From: an uncultured Desulfurellaceae bacterium
GTDB lineage: Bacteria; Campylobacterota_A; Desulfurellia; Desulfurellales; Hippeaceae
Direction: 5' to 3'
DNA length: 7,717 bases
NCBI GenBank assembly: GCA_913056505.1
Contig: CAJXLZ010000043.1
Span: forward strand, 1-7,717
The notes under the pieces were generated by a model. It saw nothing but the letters and a program-made list of their open reading frames with translations, made no database searches and had not been told where the DNA came from. Made by a program: the position numbers and the translations under genes. This document shows, piece after piece, positions 1 to 6,297 of this stretch (the first letter of the stretch is position 1; the number at the start of each line of letters is the position of its first letter).

Positions 1-55
1 AACATAATATTGAACGCTATGAGCGGGGAGTTGGCGGTCAGGCTTTCATCAACAG
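1..55. repeat. Left copy of 55-bp exact terminal overlap
   Basis: Bases 1-55 are identical to bases 7663-7717 in direct orientation. The copy lies inside the cinA reading frame and has no repeat or attachment-site character of its own. The exact length of 55 matches the default final k-mer of SPAdes-type assemblers, so the simplest reading is a circular contig whose ends were written out twice. When the circle is reconstructed one copy should be removed, which gives 7662 bp. Confidence 0.95.
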
Positions 56-483
56 ATAAAGTGGCGGCAGAATCAGTTAAAGAAAAAATTATAGAGCAAT
101 TTAGGGATCTTTTTTACAGTGAAAAAAATGAATCGTTAGAAGAGGTTGTATCTCATATATTAGAAGAAAAAAAACTGACGCTATCTGTTGTGGAAAATTT
201 TACAGGTGGATATCTGACTAAGCTTTTATCATCCAAAAATAATTTTTCGGGTTCTTTGATCGTCAACGATAATGATCTGTCGCTTATGGATAAAGCAAAA
301 GATATGTTCGGCGCAGATATTATCATCTATCCTCACACCATATACAAGAATAGATTCAAGGTGTCTATAATGTTTGCAGATACGATAGAAACAAAGAGTG
401 GCATCGCTTTAAGCAAAAATTATCAAGAATATGCCTCAAAAATAACATTGGGCTATCTATACCAAATGCTTAAGAAAGCTTGA
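1..483 (+). CDS. cinA: CinA C-terminal part (continues from 7048-7662)
   Basis: This is the 3' part of the cinA gene that begins at 7048. The frame is open from base 1 and ends at the TAA-free stop TGA at 481-483. Joining 7048-7662 to 1-483 gives an uninterrupted protein of 365 residues, of which this segment encodes residues 206-365. Residues about 206-240 form the linker domain after the N-terminal domain. The rest corresponds to the PncC-type nicotinamide-nucleotide amidase domain, but it is degenerate. The usual AESCTGG active-site motif is VENFTGG (bases 190-210), so the Ser is Asn. The SGIAGP-like loop and a stretch of some 25-30 residues before it cannot be found. The domain is therefore short (about 115 residues against the usual 160). 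I infer that amidase activity is probably lost, while the N-terminal domain is intact. Def follows after 49 bp on the same strand. Confidence 0.88.
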   Translation, partial: NIILNAMSGELAVRLSSTDKVAAESVKEKIIEQFRDLFYSEKNESLEEVVSHILEEKKLTLSVVENFTGGYLTKLLSSKNNFSGSLIVNDNDLSLMDKAKDMFGADIIIYPHTIYKNRFKVSIMFADTIETKSGIALSKNYQEYASKITLGYLYQMLKKA

Positions 484-532
484 TTTTTTATAGATATACT
501 ATAATATTTTTAGTTGAGAAGGGGGATAGCAA
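484..532 (+). promoter_or_regulatory. cinA-def gap with def ribosome binding site and possible promoter
   Basis: This 49-bp gap carries a strong Shine-Dalgarno sequence, GAAGGGGG at 518-525, 7 bases before the def ATG at 533. A TATAAT hexamer at 500-505 could be a -10 element. The best -35 partner, TTGATT at 480-485, overlaps the cinA stop and is only 14 bases away, so the promoter is weakly supported. Just before the gap a 4-bp stem (468-471 with 476-479) is followed by a T-rich run. That is too weak to call a terminator, so read-through from cinA into def is likely. Confidence 0.4.
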
Positions 533-1045
533 ATGGAAGTAAAAATTTATCCGGACAATATATTAAGAGAGAAAGCCGAAAATGTAAAAGAGATAGATGA
601 TAATATCATAAAAATACTTAATGAAATGAAAGAAACAATGTATAGATATAAGGGCATAGGTCTGGCGGCTGAACAGGTCGGTATATTAAAAAAACTCGTT
701 GTTATAGACACAAAAATGGGAAATGGGAGTGAATTGATTGAATTAATTAACCCCGAAATTATAGCAAGTGAGGGAATATATGATGAGCATGATGAGGGAT
801 GTTTGAGCATTCCGGGATATTATGGCGTTGTCAAAAACAGAAAAAAATATGTGAAGGTTAAATATTTGGACAAAAATGGAAATGAGCAAATCATTGAAAC
901 GGATGAATTTTTATCTGTGGTGCTGCAGCACGAAATAGACCACTTAAATGGCATTGTGTTTATAGATAGAATGTCTCGTATACGCAGAACCTTGTTTAAA
1001 AAACAGTGGAAAAAAATAAAAGCCAAAGAGGCGGCCAAGCAATGA
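533..1045 (+). CDS. def: Peptide deformylase
   Basis: Metal-dependent cytoplasmic enzyme that removes the formyl group from the N-terminal Met of new proteins. At 170 residues it has the normal family length. All three family motifs are present in order: motif I GIGLAAEQ (residues 41-48), motif II EGCLSIPG (88-95) with the metal ligand Cys90, and motif III QHEIDH (132-137) with ligands His133 and His137 and catalytic Glu134. Motif I has Glu47 where Pro or Asn is more usual. The ATG at 533 has a strong Shine-Dalgarno sequence, GAAGGGGG. The stop overlaps the fmt start by 4 bases (ATGA), which implies translational coupling with the enzyme that adds the formyl group this one removes. The def-fmt pairing is common in bacteria. 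The antisense frames here are shadows. Confidence 0.97.
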   Translation: MEVKIYPDNILREKAENVKEIDDNIIKILNEMKETMYRYKGIGLAAEQVGILKKLVVIDTKMGNGSELIELINPEIIASEGIYDEHDEGCLSIPGYYGVVKNRKKYVKVKYLDKNGNEQIIETDEFLSVVLQHEIDHLNGIVFIDRMSRIRRTLFKKQWKKIKAKEAAKQ

Positions 1046-1965
1046 GGATTATATTCTTCGGCACAAGCGCATTTGCAGTATTTGCCCTAAAAAAACTTGC
1101 AGAATCAGCGCATGAGGTTGCATTGGTTGTTACAACACCCGACAAAAAAGGAAAACGAGGGAAGAAACTTATTTACAGCCCGGTCAAAATTGAAGCTGAA
1201 AAATATAATATAGAGATCTACCAGCCGGAAAAACTTAAAATCAGAGAGGTGTATGAGAAAATTAAGGGCATAGATGCAGATATAGGGGTTGTTGTCTCGT
1301 ACGGCAAATTTATTCCGAATAACTTAATTGACCTGCCAAAATATAAGATGATCAATATTCACCCCTCTATATTACCAAAATACAGAGGGCCCTCTCCTAT
1401 AAACTATGCACTATTGAATGGCGATTCATACACGGGTGTCTCAATAATAGATGTAACGGACAAAATGGATGCCGGTGATATACATATGCAGTGGCTTGCC
1501 AAAATTTATGATAGCGACAACTATACAACGCTGCACAACCGGCTGGCTGAAATGGGATCGCTTATGATAATGTGCTCAATAAGAAACATAGAAAGCGGCA
1601 ATACGCATAAAATCAGGCAAGATGAAACATTGGCAACATTTACAAAAATAATAGATAAACAGGATGGTCTAATTAATTTTAAAGACGAAGATGCGCAAAC
1701 AATACTAAACAAAATAAGGGCATTTTATGAGTGGCCAAATGTTTATTTTTACCATAAAGGCAAGCAATTTAAGATACTGGATGCTGAAGTTATAAATCTA
1801 TCCGCTCGCACTGCAACAGTTGCAAAGGTTAATAAAAATGAGCTCATTATAGGGTGCAAAAGCCAATCATTATCAATAAAGGTTATTCAGCCGGAATCCA
1901 AAAAACCTATGAATATAAAGGCATTCCTCGCCGGGTATAAATTTAACACAGGTGATGACATTTAA
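1042..1965 (+). CDS. fmt: Methionyl-tRNA formyltransferase
   Basis: Transfers a formyl group from 10-formyltetrahydrofolate to initiator Met-tRNA in the cytoplasm. I chose the ATG at 1042 (307 residues) over an earlier in-frame start at 1006. It begins exactly with the family N-terminus MRIIFFGTSAFAV, overlaps the def stop as ATGA, and has GAGG at 1028-1031 upstream. The N-terminal Rossmann-type transferase domain (about 1-190) carries the basic GKRGKKL loop (37-43). The catalytic triad is Asn105, His107 and Asp143, within INIHPSILPKYRG and MDAGDI. The C-terminal tRNA-binding domain covers about 200-307 and is less conserved. Length is close to the usual 310-315. The 3' end overlaps the lnt start by 11 bases. 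Confidence 0.97.
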   Translation: MRIIFFGTSAFAVFALKKLAESAHEVALVVTTPDKKGKRGKKLIYSPVKIEAEKYNIEIYQPEKLKIREVYEKIKGIDADIGVVVSYGKFIPNNLIDLPKYKMINIHPSILPKYRGPSPINYALLNGDSYTGVSIIDVTDKMDAGDIHMQWLAKIYDSDNYTTLHNRLAEMGSLMIMCSIRNIESGNTHKIRQDETLATFTKIIDKQDGLINFKDEDAQTILNKIRAFYEWPNVYFYHKGKQFKILDAEVINLSARTATVAKVNKNELIIGCKSQSLSIKVIQPESKKPMNIKAFLAGYKFNTGDDI

Positions 1966-3394
1966 TAAAACTACCCTATATTTACAAACCACATCTGTTT
2001 TATTGATAGCTTCACTCTATATTCCGTGGATATCTTTCATCGCGCTAATAGGGCTCCTGTTTTGTCTTGAAGATGATAGACGTCCGGTTAAAAAAACCTT
2101 CATAGCATTTTTTCCTTTTACGCTTTTTATCTATTCCGGCATATTCAAATCCGTATATATATTTTATGGACTGCCTATATTGATAGCTGTTTTAATATAT
2201 CTTTTCCTATGTTTTTACCATCTATTTTACTTCATCCTGCCTGTTGTTATATACAAAAAGACGAGGATGAATATTCTATTTTTACCATTCTTGTTTGTTT
2301 CATTTGAGTATTTAAGAAATGTGATTTTTTACGGCTTGCCTATAGGGAATTTAAGCGCACTTGTTGTACAGCTGAAACCGTTTGTCAGGGATGCTTCAAT
2401 TCTTGGAGCCTATTTTATCTCTCTAAAAATAGTTTTTGTCAATATAGGTATATATTTGATGCTAAAAAAACATCTGTCCGGGGCTTTTATTCTTGCAATT
2501 ATAGTATTGTTGCTATTCATACCCCAACAAAATAGGCCCCCGGCAATAAAAACAACAAAAACAGTATCTATCGTTCAGGCAAATATACCGCAAAATGAGA
2601 AATGGATCCCCAAATATCTGTCAAGAAATTTACAGACTTATATGTATTTAAGCAGTAATTTAAAATCCGATATTGTTTTATGGCCAGAATCTGCATATCC
2701 TTATCTTTTCAGTAAAAATGATAGCATAATCCCAAACTTTATGAAAAATAGATCATATAAATTGATATTTGGTGCTGTAAGACAGGTTGGCAATTATTAT
2801 TATAACAGCGCCGTCTGCAGCGATCAATCCGGTGTTTTAGATATTTACAACAAACAAAAATTGGTGCCATTTGCCGAATTTATACCTATAAGGAATATAC
2901 TTGCACACTTCATTCCTGCTCGCATGGATCCCGGTGATTTTCAAGCCGGGCGTAAAGATAAAATATTCAGATTAGATAAACTTAATATAGGAAATATGAT
3001 ATGCTATGAAGAAAATTTTTCATATATAGCAAAAACATATAAAATGCTCAAAGCAGATGCAATTGTTGAGTTGACAAATGATGCATGGTTTGACCACACT
3101 CCCACCTTTTACCTGCTATCACGTGATAGTATTTTAAGAGCAATTGAAAACAATATATGGGTTTTCAGGGTTGCCAATACCGGCATAAGCGAAATTGTAT
3201 CACCTAAAGGCAGGATCGTCGCACTATTAAAACCATATACAAGGGGCGTGCTTACCAAAAAAATAGAATTCTCTTATGAAAAACCTACCATATTTGATAG
3301 ATGGGGACATTTTTTCCCTACTTTTTTATTATTTTTTACAGTTATAGCAGTTATCTTAACGATTTTTTATAAAAGAGATAAGAAGCTAAAATAA
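1955..3394 (+). CDS. lnt: Apolipoprotein N-acyltransferase
   Basis: Inner-membrane enzyme that adds the third acyl chain to the N-terminal Cys of lipoproteins, taking it from phospholipid. The protein is 479 residues from ATG 1955; a GTG at 1952 would add one residue, and neither has a clear Shine-Dalgarno sequence. The N-terminal half (about 10-190) is a run of hydrophobic membrane helices. The nitrilase-fold domain follows (about 203-440). Numbered from ATG 1955, the catalytic residues line up as Glu245 (WPES), Lys300 (YNKQKLVPFAEF) and Cys350 (MICYEE), with spacing similar to E. coli Lnt. The NDAWF (375-379) and RAIEN motifs are also present. A last membrane helix sits near 452-472. The usual PFGEY is PFAEF here. 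It overlaps fmt by 11 bases and converges on the lptF-like gene with a 44-bp 3' overlap. Confidence 0.95.
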   Translation: MTFNKTTLYLQTTSVLLIASLYIPWISFIALIGLLFCLEDDRRPVKKTFIAFFPFTLFIYSGIFKSVYIFYGLPILIAVLIYLFLCFYHLFYFILPVVIYKKTRMNILFLPFLFVSFEYLRNVIFYGLPIGNLSALVVQLKPFVRDASILGAYFISLKIVFVNIGIYLMLKKHLSGAFILAIIVLLLFIPQQNRPPAIKTTKTVSIVQANIPQNEKWIPKYLSRNLQTYMYLSSNLKSDIVLWPESAYPYLFSKNDSIIPNFMKNRSYKLIFGAVRQVGNYYYNSAVCSDQSGVLDIYNKQKLVPFAEFIPIRNILAHFIPARMDPGDFQAGRKDKIFRLDKLNIGNMICYEENFSYIAKTYKMLKADAIVELTNDAWFDHTPTFYLLSRDSILRAIENNIWVFRVANTGISEIVSPKGRIVALLKPYTRGVLTKKIEFSYEKPTIFDRWGHFFPTFLLFFTVIAVILTIFYKRDKKLK

Positions 3395-4403
3395 ACAGTA
3401 CAATATCAGGAAGCCACACACTCCATATAACACCATAGCTTTTATAGAGTGATTCACCAAACATTTCTAATATATAAAATAGGAAGAATATGGAGATGTT
3501 TATGATAATGCCGGCGCTTTTGCCGCTTCTTGCCAACACTATACCCAATAAAAATGCTATGAAGGATAAAAACAGCACGCTCGTGGAAAATACCATATTT
3601 TTATTGATAATATAGATGGCGTTTTTATCATGGTTTTTTTTAAAATATTTATACAGTTCGACAATATTCATAAAACGCGTATCACCTTTGTAAGATGGAA
3701 CATTAAGGGTCTTGTTTATACCCACATCTATATCGTACACCTTGAATGTGCCTGTATTGATATTATTATTTGTTTCGCTGTAAAGTGATGCATCCTTAAA
3801 TCTTAAGATAAAACCGTCCAGCGTATCTACAAAATATGCATGTTTTGCAGCAATAACAGTATTGCTGTTTTTTGCAAAAAATACTTTGTTTAACTTTTTA
3901 TGGTCGGGAGATATTCCATTCACATAGATCGTTGCGCCTTTTAAACCATCATAAAATGTTTTTTCCTTAATACCTACATACAATCTATTTTTCACAACGC
4001 TGATTATAGTTTTTCTGTAAGCAAGTTTTGCCTTTCTCACTAAAAACGATGAATCATAAAATAGGATTAAGAATATAAATATGGAGAATATAAACGCCGG
4101 AAGATAAATTCTCAACAAAGATATGCCAGCAGACTTTAAAATCACTATCTCGGAATTTTTAGAAAGAGATGTATATACAAAATTTACAGATAGGGTTAAA
4201 GCCATAGGAATCGTAAAGATTGAAAGGAATATAGTCATATAACCCATAATTTTTAAGATAATGCTTATCGTCTCGCCTTTTGCAAACAACAAACTGTATA
4301 TTTTAATTGCATTGCCTATCATCATAATAAGAGAGACAATTATTAAAAATACAATAAAATTAACCGTTAGATTTTTTAGTATATACAGATCAATTTTTTT
4401 CAT
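3351..4403 (-). CDS. lptF: LptF/LptG-family LPS export permease, LptF-like
   Basis: Predicted transmembrane subunit of the LptB2FG transporter, which extracts lipopolysaccharide from the inner membrane and passes it to the periplasmic bridge. The 350 residues have the family layout: helices near 12-32, 48-78 and 98-117, a periplasmic beta-rich domain (about 118-268), then helices near 270-291, 297-316 and 328-346. The segment SEIVILKSAGIS (84-95) is the family's cytoplasmic coupling motif, and WLPDIVLF near the end is also typical. The periplasmic section with GLKGATIYV (153-161) looks more like LptF than LptG, but the two paralogues are hard to separate by eye. The ATG directly abuts the pilD stop (TAAATG), so it is the last gene of the minus-strand operon. 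No partner permease is in the window. The 3' end overlaps lnt antisense by 44 bp. Confidence 0.88.
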   Translation of the reverse strand: MKKIDLYILKNLTVNFIVFLIIVSLIMMIGNAIKIYSLLFAKGETISIILKIMGYMTIFLSIFTIPMALTLSVNFVYTSLSKNSEIVILKSAGISLLRIYLPAFIFSIFIFLILFYDSSFLVRKAKLAYRKTIISVVKNRLYVGIKEKTFYDGLKGATIYVNGISPDHKKLNKVFFAKNSNTVIAAKHAYFVDTLDGFILRFKDASLYSETNNNINTGTFKVYDIDVGINKTLNVPSYKGDTRFMNIVELYKYFKKNHDKNAIYIINKNMVFSTSVLFLSFIAFLLGIVLARSGKSAGIIINISIFFLFYILEMFGESLYKSYGVIWSVWLPDIVLFILASYLFYKKSLR

Positions 4404-5171
4404 TTAAATTCCGTATAGGTATCTTATAATTGCCTTTCCTGCAAATATGTAGATAACAGCGGATAGGGATAAAAATGGTCCAAATGGAATTTGATTTGAA
4501 AGCTTCTTGTATCCGAGACAAATTAGGGTTAAACCTATGATGCTGCCTACAAAAGAAGCACAAAACAGCACAAATACAACGCCTTTTATACCCAAGAAAG
4601 CCCCAATGCCCGCCATTAATTTTATATCTCCACCACCCATAGCATCCTTTTTAAACAATAATTTTCCCAAAACAGCTACCAAATAAAGCAGTGCAAAACC
4701 AAATGCTGCGGACAGTACAGATTCTAAAACGCCTATGGTAAGATAAGATGATGCTATGCCGAGAATAATAAGTGTAATGCTTATTTTATCGGGTATAATC
4801 ATAGACGACAGATCTATAAAACTACCCACAATAAGAAAACAGGAAAAGATAAAGAAAATTAACATATATACTGACAATCCGTATTTTAAATATAAAAACA
4901 GGCCAAGTAAACCCGTTAAAAGTTCCACAAAAAAGTAGCGGAATGAAATATGCGCACCGCAGTATCTACATTTGCCCCTTAAGATGATATAACTAACAAG
5001 GGGAACATTATCATACCATTTGATTCTTTTATTGCATAAAGGGCAATGAGAAGGGGGATAGGCAATGGATTGCGACAGTGGCATTCTGTATATACACACA
5101 TTTAAAAAACTGCCCACAATACTGCTGAATATAAATGATAAGATTGCGTAAACCGTACTTAAATCATTCAT
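4404..5171 (-). CDS. pilD: Prepilin peptidase / N-methyltransferase (A24 family)
   Basis: Inner-membrane bifunctional enzyme that cleaves the leader of type IV pilins or type II secretion pseudopilins and methylates the new N-terminus. I start it at ATG 5171 (255 residues), which gives the usual beginning (a hydrophobic helix, then VGSFLNVCIYRMP at 19-31). A TTG at 5198 would add nine residues without a ribosome binding site. The N-terminal cytoplasmic domain has the zinc-binding CPLC (43-46) and CRYC (68-71) pairs found in the bifunctional members. The aspartyl protease motifs are FIDLSSMIIPD with Asp120 and GGGDIK with Asp182. Several membrane helices surround them. It overlaps the tatC stop by 8 bases and abuts the lptF-like start. 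No pilin or secretion gene is in the window, so the substrates are encoded elsewhere. Confidence 0.95.
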   Translation of the reverse strand: MNDLSTVYAILSFIFSSIVGSFLNVCIYRMPLSQSIAYPPSHCPLCNKRIKWYDNVPLVSYIILRGKCRYCGAHISFRYFFVELLTGLLGLFLYLKYGLSVYMLIFFIFSCFLIVGSFIDLSSMIIPDKISITLIILGIASSYLTIGVLESVLSAAFGFALLYLVAVLGKLLFKKDAMGGGDIKLMAGIGAFLGIKGVVFVLFCASFVGSIIGLTLICLGYKKLSNQIPFGPFLSLSAVIYIFAGKAIIRYLYGI

Positions 5172-5874
5172 CTTTTTTGGTGGAAAAAATATACGCAACT
5201 ATTATACTGATGCCATACAATACAATTAAGGGGCCGGCCATCAAAAACTGTGTAAATATATCGGGAGGCGTAAGGATCGCTGCAATTATAAATATAAACA
5301 GCAAGGCATAATCTGACCTTTTCAAAAGATATTTACCATCTATAATGCCGAGACGCGATAAGATAAATGATACAACAGGCAGTTCAAAAACTATACCAAA
5401 AGCCATAAGCATTTTTAAAAGCAGTGATATATATTGTTTTATAGATGGCATTGCCGTTAGATCACTACCACCGTACCTTAATAAAAAACTAAACCCTAAA
5501 GGCAAAACGATTTTATATGCGAACACAACTCCAGATATAAAAAATATAGTTAAAAAAAAGACAAACGGAATAGCGTATTTTTTCTCATTATCTTTCAATC
5601 CAGGTTCAACAAAAAGCCATATTTGGTACATAATCCATGGAATAGTAACAATAATTGCAGCAACGAATGCTATCTCTATTCGTATCCAAAATGCCTCAGT
5701 AACACCTGTAAATATAATTTTACTACTTTGAGGCAAAGCATGTTTTAAGGGTTTTACAGCAAGCTGTAAGATGAATTCGGAGAAAGAGTAGGTCGCAACA
5801 AGACCCACCAGTAAGCCTCCCATAATCCAGAGCATACGTATTCTTAATTCTTCTATATGCTCAAGCAAGCTCAT
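5164..5874 (-). CDS. tatC: Sec-independent protein translocase TatC
   Basis: Polytopic core of the twin-arginine translocase; with TatB it recognises RR signal peptides of folded proteins. From ATG 5874 the protein has 236 residues and six predicted helices. Family motifs are EHIEELR (5-11), FTGVTEAF (55-62), YQIWLFVEPGL (83-93), FGIVFELPV (159-167, with the conserved Glu164) and LTPPD (201-205). The start is uncertain. ATG 5874 follows the tatB stop after one base and fits translational coupling, but it has no Shine-Dalgarno sequence. ATG 5907 (247 residues, overlapping tatB by 32 bases) has AGG 5 bases upstream and adds a basic leader. The 3' end overlaps pilD by 8 bases. The antisense frames across this gene are shadows. 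Confidence 0.95.
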   Translation of the reverse strand: MSLLEHIEELRIRMLWIMGGLLVGLVATYSFSEFILQLAVKPLKHALPQSSKIIFTGVTEAFWIRIEIAFVAAIIVTIPWIMYQIWLFVEPGLKDNEKKYAIPFVFFLTIFFISGVVFAYKIVLPLGFSFLLRYGGSDLTAMPSIKQYISLLLKMLMAFGIVFELPVVSFILSRLGIIDGKYLLKRSDYALLFIFIIAAILTPPDIFTQFLMAGPLIVLYGISIIVAYIFSTKKDE

Positions 5875-5875
5875 A

Positions 5876-6118
5876 TCATTTGGATTTGTCTTTGTCCTCT
5901 TTCTCATCTTCACCTATTAATTTTTCCCAGCTTTTTTTTGCATCGCTTGTAACATCAAGATCCTCTTCCATCTCAGCCTTAGCAGAATTTATGGCCGTTT
6001 TTATCTCTCTATTTATACGTCCTATAAACCTCATTACTTCAGGCAAACGCTTCGGACCTACAACGACTATAGCTATAAAGATTATAACAACAAATTCCGG
6101 CGTTCCTATAGAAAGCAC
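5876..6118 (-). CDS. tatB: Sec-independent translocase protein TatB (TatA/TatB family)
   Basis: Single-span membrane protein of 80 residues. It has one N-terminal helix (about 7-21), then VVVGPKRLPE (18-27), an amphipathic helix and a very acidic, lysine-rich tail. GPKRLPE is more typical of TatB than of TatA, which usually has FG before a Lys-rich hinge. In lineages with a minimal system one protein may serve both roles, so the B assignment is tentative. The start is a GTG at 6118 with the strong Shine-Dalgarno AAGAGG at 6124-6129; an in-frame TAA lies just upstream of that. It is the first gene of the minus-strand operon, and tatC follows after one base, as expected for a functional pair. 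Confidence 0.9.
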   Translation of the reverse strand: MLSIGTPEFVVIIFIAIVVVGPKRLPEVMRFIGRINREIKTAINSAKAEMEEDLDVTSDAKKSWEKLIGEDEKEDKDKSK

Positions 6119-6123
6119 ATCAT

Positions 6124-6129
6124 CCTCTT
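6124..6129 (-). promoter_or_regulatory. Ribosome binding site deciding the tatB GTG start
   Basis: On the minus strand AAGAGG lies 5 bases before the GTG at 6118. An ATG at 6120 is in another frame, and an in-frame TAA (6130-6128) excludes an earlier start, so GTG is the only good initiator for tatB. Confidence 0.7.
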
Positions 6130-6155
6130 AATACGCAATCAAAATACATCCATTT

Positions 6156-6183
6156 ATTCTATATTAATTCTTTTAAATTTCAA
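6156..6183 (-). promoter_or_regulatory. Predicted sigma-70-type promoter for tatB-tatC-pilD-lptF
   Basis: Reading the minus strand, a -35 box TTGAAA (6183-6178, 5 of 6 consensus bases) and a -10 box TAGAAT (6161-6156, 5 of 6) are separated by 16 bases. Transcription would start near 6149, about 20 bases before the tatB ribosome binding site. The region is A+T-rich, so chance matches are possible, but spacing and position are good. No equally good promoter was seen for the divergent TauE/SafE gene. TAGAAT at 6287-6292 would start transcription almost at its ATG. Confidence 0.5.
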
Positions 6184-6210
6184 TATAAGAATTATTTTAC
6201 CAATATGAAG

Positions 6211-6238
6211 TAGGGGGCAGGCCTGCGTGTCTGCCCTA
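6211..6238. repeat. GC-rich hairpin / palindromic unit in the divergent intergenic region
   Basis: GGGCAG (6215-6220) pairs with CTGCCC (6231-6236) across a 10-base loop. Outer TA/TA pairs (6211-6212 with 6237-6238) can form around a two-base GG bulge. An alternative fold is the perfect palindrome GCAGGCCTGC at 6217-6226. The island is clearly richer in G+C than the flanks, which are almost pure A/T. No T-run follows on the minus strand and only an A-rich mixed run on the plus strand, so an intrinsic terminator is not supported. Its compact GC-rich form suggests a dispersed REP- or MITE-like palindromic repeat, which cannot be confirmed from one copy. It sits between the TauE/SafE gene and the tat operon. 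Confidence 0.55.
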
Positions 6239-6297
6239 ATAAAAATATTTTCCATATTATTTTGTTTGCTATTTGTTAAAATTATGTAGAATAAATT

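Noticed and set aside
1..55. Terminal direct repeat as a phage or transposon end, or an attachment site
   Set aside because: The repeat is internal coding sequence of cinA, exactly one k-mer long, and no phage, integrase or transposase gene is present.
1006..1041. Earlier in-frame start for fmt
   Set aside because: It would add 12 residues before the canonical N-terminus and overlap def by 40 bases; the ATG at 1042 has the classic ATGA coupling.
3340..3420. Bidirectional terminator between lnt and the lptF-like gene
   Set aside because: Only a short A/T palindrome around TTTTTATAAAA is visible; there is no GC stem, and the region is coding on both strands.
5345..5731. 128-codon open frame on the plus strand
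   Set aside because: It lies wholly antisense to tatC, whose protein motifs are unmistakable, and its translation shows no family features. It reflects A+T-rich codon bias on the opposite strand.
5880..6131. 83-codon open frame on the plus strand opposite tatB
   Set aside because: The Ser-rich translation is the mirror of the charged TatB tail; tatB has a strong ribosome binding site and the tatC partnership.
6211..6250. Intrinsic terminator or riboswitch in the divergent region
   Set aside because: The stem is not followed by a T-run on either strand, and no known riboswitch core could be recognised in the 179-bp gap.
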